Notes under the pieces: model-generated
Told to the model about the DNA's origin: nothing
Database searches by the model: none
Seen by the model: the letters and a program-made list of their open reading frames with translations, nothing else
Part shown: positions 60,523-64,000 of the stretch, piece by piece
How the letters are laid out: every line of letters begins with the position of its first letter
Position numbering within the stretch: position 1 is the stretch's first letter
Source of the DNA: Todiramphus chloris collaris
Taxonomy: Eukaryota; Chordata; Aves; Coraciiformes; Alcedinidae
Assembly: GCA_025345505.1 (NCBI GenBank)
Contig: JANVCC010000135.1
Coordinates: 292,676 to 356,675, forward strand
Direction: 5' to 3'
DNA: 64,000 nucleotides
Made by a program: the position numbers and the translations under genes

Positions 60523-62912
60523 ATGCTTGTGCGTGCCCGTGGCTGTGGGGTGCCCGCTCCCAGTCCCTCTGCACACAGGGGCTCAGGGTACCACAAGCCA
60601 GGTGGCTTCCAGCTTTGCCTCAGGTCCCCGTGGGAGTCCTGCAAGCAGGCCAGTGGGCTTCAGGGAGGCTAGGATAAGGCTGGAGAAAGTAGTGAGAGAT
60701 CAGCAGTGGTGGCCAAGCAGCCTCAAGGAGGCTGGAGCAGGACCAGCAGAGGCCAAGGGACTCCTGAAGGCAGCGGGTAGGAGAGGGATGCCGTGGGGCT
60801 CGGTGCAATGTGACGGGGAGGGCTGGCAGAGGCTGAAGGGTCCAGGAGGATCCTACGGGTGGGTATGGAGGCTGGGGGCTGTGCAATGATGTGACCCTCT
60901 CGTCCTTTTTCTGCTCCTCATTAGAGTCCCCTGAGCGGAGCAGGCTGTGAAGGGGGTCTGCGCTGAGGTATGTCCTTGTGGCTGCTGCCAGGATATCGCA
61001 GCTTACGTGGGCACCAGGGGATGGGACGCAGGAGGCAGCTCCCAGCACAGGGAGCAGCGTGGGTGCCAGAGCCTCCGCAGGAATGAGGGGGAAGAACTGG
61101 GGTCCCTCAGCCCCCAGAGGAGATGAGAATGTGGGATACAGTCACTGCGGGTTATTTTAGGGCAAGATACTGCTCACGCACCGGTTTGCTCCTAACTTTG
61201 CCCCTTCTTTTGTGCCCATCCCTTTAGCTCTACTTACGACCCTTGTCATCTGTTCTTGGCATTGTGTGGAGCTTTCTCCAGCAGAGACCTTCCTCGCATC
61301 CCGAGGTTGTGTGTGAAAGCTGTGACTCGGGGACACCTGTGTCCAAGAGCCCCAGGCTGGTGACAGGAGGGATGTGCTGATGAGGTCAGAGCCCCCAGCG
61401 TGGTGTGAATGGCTCCAGTTTGTTTCTTCCCAACGCCGAGGAAGTGTCAGCGGGTCTGTCCTTCTTTGGGAGGAGGGGACTCTGTGTGCAGTGTGTATCT
61501 GGTGGGAAGGGGCTTGCCCTGAGCTGGTGAAAGCCCTGTATGGCTCAGAGCTCCTTAGTATCTCCAACAGTCTGCAGGGCTGTTGGTCAGCAATGCAGTG
61601 GAGTGAGCTCCTGGGTGGAGAGATGGAGAAGACTTCTGGGAAGCAGAAGGGAAGTCTGCAAGTCAGAGCAGTCTCAAGGTCATGAGCAACTCCCCCTGTT
61701 TCATCCCAACATCAGCACCAGGCTTGATCTGTCAGCAAGTGCTTGTGCTGGTGGGCAGTAATGTGCCCCAGGCTGTGGCAGGGGATTATGTTGTGCCTCA
61801 GGTTGGGGTAGATGGCAAGGGATGGCTCGTGTCTGGGATGGCTCTTGGAGGGATACTCATTTCTGCATGGAAATGCCAACTTTCCGCCTCTGAAGACTTG
61901 TGACAGGTACTCCCTGCCTCAAGGACACATGGCCAAGGCTCAAGAAGGCCTCATCTGTGGCAGAGGATGGCTCTTCTGTGAGGATGCCAGACCATATGCT
62001 GGTGTAGCTGGTAGTCTGAGTTCCCCTGCTATTCCAGGAGCAGGGAGCTGTTGATGCCCTCAGATACTCATCTCTCTCAGGGACAGATGTTTGGTGCTCA
62101 GAGTGGCTTGGGTGCTCCTGTGGCGGGGACTCATGAGTACCAGCTATGTCCACTCTTTCTGGAGGCAGACATAACTTTGCCCATGTGGGTTTCACTGCTC
62201 ATGGGGATTTCAGGCTCCACAGGAGACCAGCCAGTATCTGAGGACTTCTGGCTGGGCTTGGGGCTCCTGCTGATGGGTACTTAAGAAGGCTTGCAGGTGG
62301 CCTGACATGCCTGATGGTGAGCAGGGCAGGGCTGCCCAAGGATGGTGCTCAGGAAATACACTTGTACCTCAAGGCAGTGAAGAACCTGACTGTGTTTAGG
62401 GAACAGTCTCTACAGAGTGAAGCCACCAGTGGTCCCCAAAGGTGCTGGACCAAGGTAGTTTCTGGAGCCTAGTAGGGTCTAGGTGGTGCCCACAGCTGTG
62501 AGGTGACATGTCTGGCATCACCCTGTCTCCTGCTGTGCAAATCTGGGCTATGGAGCCCCTCCCGTGAAATGCTCATCTCTAAAGAGGGTGGGCTCAGTGA
62601 GCTCTGCTCTGTGCTCTGCCTCCTGTTTCTCTGCACGCAGCTGCTGCAGGGAGGATGCTGGGCCATGGGGACCTGGGGCTGTGAGCTTGGGCAGGGGAGG
62701 CATCGGCTGCCGGGAGCCCTGGGTACCCCTCCCAGCTCTGCCTTCACTCCCCGGGTGGCTGTGGGTCTGACCATCCCCTCCCACTGTTGGGAGGTTGTGG
62801 GTAGGATGGAGATGTCCAGACTCTGCTGCTCTCATCCCCGTGTTCCATCCTCCCGTCCCAAGGCGGTGGTACCCGGGTGTGCGTAACGATGCTCTCCCTT
62901 GCTTCTCCGCAG

Positions 62913-63298
62913 ATCTCCGGCCTCTGCCCGATGTAGCCATGACTGGGACCTGTACCCGGGAGTGCACAGAGTTCGGCCACTCCGATACCTGCTGGATGCC
63001 CGGCCAGTCCTCCCCCAGCCGCAGGCCCAAGAACGCCCTCAAACTCTCCACTTTTGTGCCTTACCAAGACAGAGGGACTCAAGAGCAAGTCGGGAATGGC
63101 AGCCCCAGACTCTCAGAAGAGCGCAGCACCAAAATGGCCAACCTCCGCCTGCTCCCCACGTACAGTGCCTTCTCCAATAGTAGCCATGAGCCCTGCAAGG
63201 ACTCTCCCATGGAGGAAATTCCTCTCACCCAGACCTCGGACTTCCAGCCAGCCACCACCCCCTCGTCCCAGACCACCAAGAGGGAGATATACCTGTGA
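62913..63298 (+). CDS. PCDH1: PCDH1 last coding exon (residues 1071-1198)
   Basis: The acceptor CTTCTCCGCAG ends at 62912. The exon completes the split aspartate and reads DLRPLPDVAMTGTCTRECTE, then FGHSDTCWMPGQSSPSRRPK, and ends in IPLTQTSDF...KREIYL with TGA at 63296-63298. This C-terminus is the conserved end of long delta-1 protocadherins; cysteines in TCTREC and DTCW are visible. Total coding length over the four exons is 3597 bases including the stop (798+2193+220+386), giving 1198 residues. The human long form is about 1237, the difference being mainly the N-terminal leader. No frameshift or premature stop was seen. Confidence 0.95.
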
Positions 63299-63391
63299 GG
63301 CTGGGCGTGAGGGGCAGGGAGCAGACGCGCTTCTGAGGCCAGTGTCCAGAGGAACATTTTAAAACTTCAATGCTTTATCGCTCCGGTGGCC

Positions 63392-63527
63392 GGTTCTCCA
63401 GGCGGTTGGTTGGTTCTCCAGGAGGTTGGTTGGTTCTCCAAGAGGTTGGTTGGTTCTCCAGGAGGTTGGCTGGTTCTCCAGGCGGTTGGCTGGTTCTCCA
63501 GGCGGTTGGTTCTCCAGGAGGTTGGCT
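63392..63527 (+). repeat. 20-bp minisatellite in the PCDH1 3' UTR (about 6.8 copies)
   Basis: Tandem units of the form GGTTCTCCAGGAGGTTGGTT, differing mainly by GGA/GGC/AGA at one codon-sized position and a final T or C. The sixth copy is shortened by four bases. The array starts 93 bases after the stop codon. Confidence 0.9.
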
Positions 63528-63829
63528 CTGCAGACAGCAGGGCAGGGTGAGGCAGGGATGAAAGGAGCACCTTTTTAACCCGTTGTTTCCTGGGGCCAGG
63601 GGTGGGTGGGAAGGATGAAAGCATCTGAAACTCTTGCAGGTGCAGGTCTCCTCCGAACTGCTGCGTCACCGGGGAGGGCTGGGCAGGCTCCTGGTGCAGA
63701 GGGCACGGCTGGGGAGAAGGGCTTACGTACCAAAGGTCCACGCAGAGCTGGTGGAGTTCCTGGGGCTTAGGACGAGGGGTGTCTCCTGCACACGGGGAGC
63801 GAGCTGCCTGTCTCTTTGCTGTAGACTCC

Positions 63830-63837
63830 TGTAAATA
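63830..63837 (+). promoter_or_regulatory. PCDH1: Pumilio-type element TGTAAATA in the 3' UTR
   Basis: TGTAAATA matches the UGUANAUA consensus bound by Pumilio proteins. It lies in an AT-rich stretch (CTCCTGTAAATATGAATC) on the transcribed strand. Function is inferred from the motif only. Confidence 0.4.
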
Positions 63838-64000
63838 TGAATCTTAGGAATGACATTCAAGTCCTGCCTGATCGAAACTTTTTATTGTCCTTGAAACAAA
63901 AAGACGTTTAAACAGAAAAAGAAAAAAAACAAAACCAACAAAAAAACCAAACAAACAAAAAAACAATGAAAAAAGGAAAAAAAAAAAACCACACACACAA

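Larger units (their letters stand above)
35644..62912 (+). other. PCDH1: PCDH1 intron 4 of the long isoform
   Basis: 27,269 bases, phase 1, GTATGT donor and CTTCTCCGCAG acceptor. Contents in order: 35644-37645 ordinary; CR1 copies at 37646, 39556, 41889 (+), 48679, 52692 and 56323; old SINE-like relics near 40260 and 40840; 42050-48678 ordinary AT-moderate sequence with homopolymers (43077-43092, 47401-47421) and a CTT microsatellite (47813-47839); 49151-51270 ordinary; short tandem duplications (51271, 52287); 53263-55503 ordinary; 42-bp and 32-bp minisatellites (55504, 57022); 57656-62912 ordinary with AG (58713) and TG (60504) microsatellites. I saw no gene of other origin in it. Confidence 0.9.
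63299..64000 (+). other. PCDH1: 3' UTR of the long PCDH1 transcript (runs off the window)
   Basis: Non-coding sequence after the stop at 63298. It holds a 20-bp minisatellite (63392-63527), a Pumilio-type UGUAAAUA at 63830-63837 and a T-rich then strongly A-rich stretch (63875-64000). No AATAAA is visible before the window ends, so the 3' end probably lies beyond, or a variant signal is used. Confidence 0.7.

Noticed and set aside
1-64000. CRISPR-like array, operon or phage-type defence system
   Set aside because: Tandem repeats present lack unique spacers of constant size, and the window is vertebrate DNA with introns and LINEs.

Overview
The window is vertebrate nuclear DNA, most likely avian. 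It contains a multi-exon gene with GT/AG introns, a CpG island, and several recent CR1 (chicken-repeat-1) LINE copies with the typical CR1 3' terminus, plus older CR1/L3-clade relics. Tandem minisatellites are common, and there is one 100-base run of N (assembly gap of arbitrary size). There are no operons, CRISPR arrays or prokaryotic features. The species cannot be fixed from the sequence.

The only protein-coding gene I can support is PCDH1 (protocadherin-1, a delta-1 protocadherin), on the + strand and essentially complete. A CpG-island promoter and a candidate non-coding first exon lie at about 7.7-9.6 kb. Four coding exons follow: 14285-15082, 16736-18928, 35424-35643 and 62913-63298. 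All junctions have GT/AG sites and the frame is kept across them, giving a predicted 1198-residue protein: signal peptide, seven cadherin (EC) repeats, one transmembrane helix (residues 818-839) and a long cytoplasmic tail with delta-protocadherin motifs. The RRVTF (PP1-docking, CM3) motif is encoded only by the 220-base fourth exon. A second, shorter product is visible: reading through the donor of the large exon gives 25 extra codons ending in AIWTEVWE and a stop at 19006, followed by a 1.3-kb 3' UTR with AATAAA at 20290. This matches the known short PCDH1 isoform.

Layout: 1-7.6 kb is upstream flank with an old antisense LINE relic (3.3-4.4 kb) and an AT-rich block holding an RFX X-box-like palindrome (4878). 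7.7-9.6 kb is the CpG island. 8.4-14.3 kb is intron 1, with the assembly gap, alternating CA/TG/CG tracts, a CR1 fragment and a GC-rich degenerate tandem block. 15.1-16.7 kb is intron 2, with a GATA/E-box cluster. 18.9-35.4 kb is intron 3 (short-isoform 3' end, 39-bp minisatellite, AT-rich possibly conserved non-coding DNA, two old LINE relics). 35.6-62.9 kb is intron 4, with five full-looking CR1 3' ends all on the - strand, one on the + strand, and 32-bp, 42-bp and 60-bp tandem repeats. 63.3-64.0 kb is the long-isoform 3' UTR, with a 20-bp minisatellite and a Pumilio-type site.

I found no new biological system. The most useful observations are the two-ended isoform structure that removes the PP1-docking tail, an in-frame upstream ATG that a predicted exon 1-exon 2 splice would join to PCDH1, and recognisable reverse-transcriptase relics of old LINEs. 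Homology statements rest on remembered family features; no search was run.
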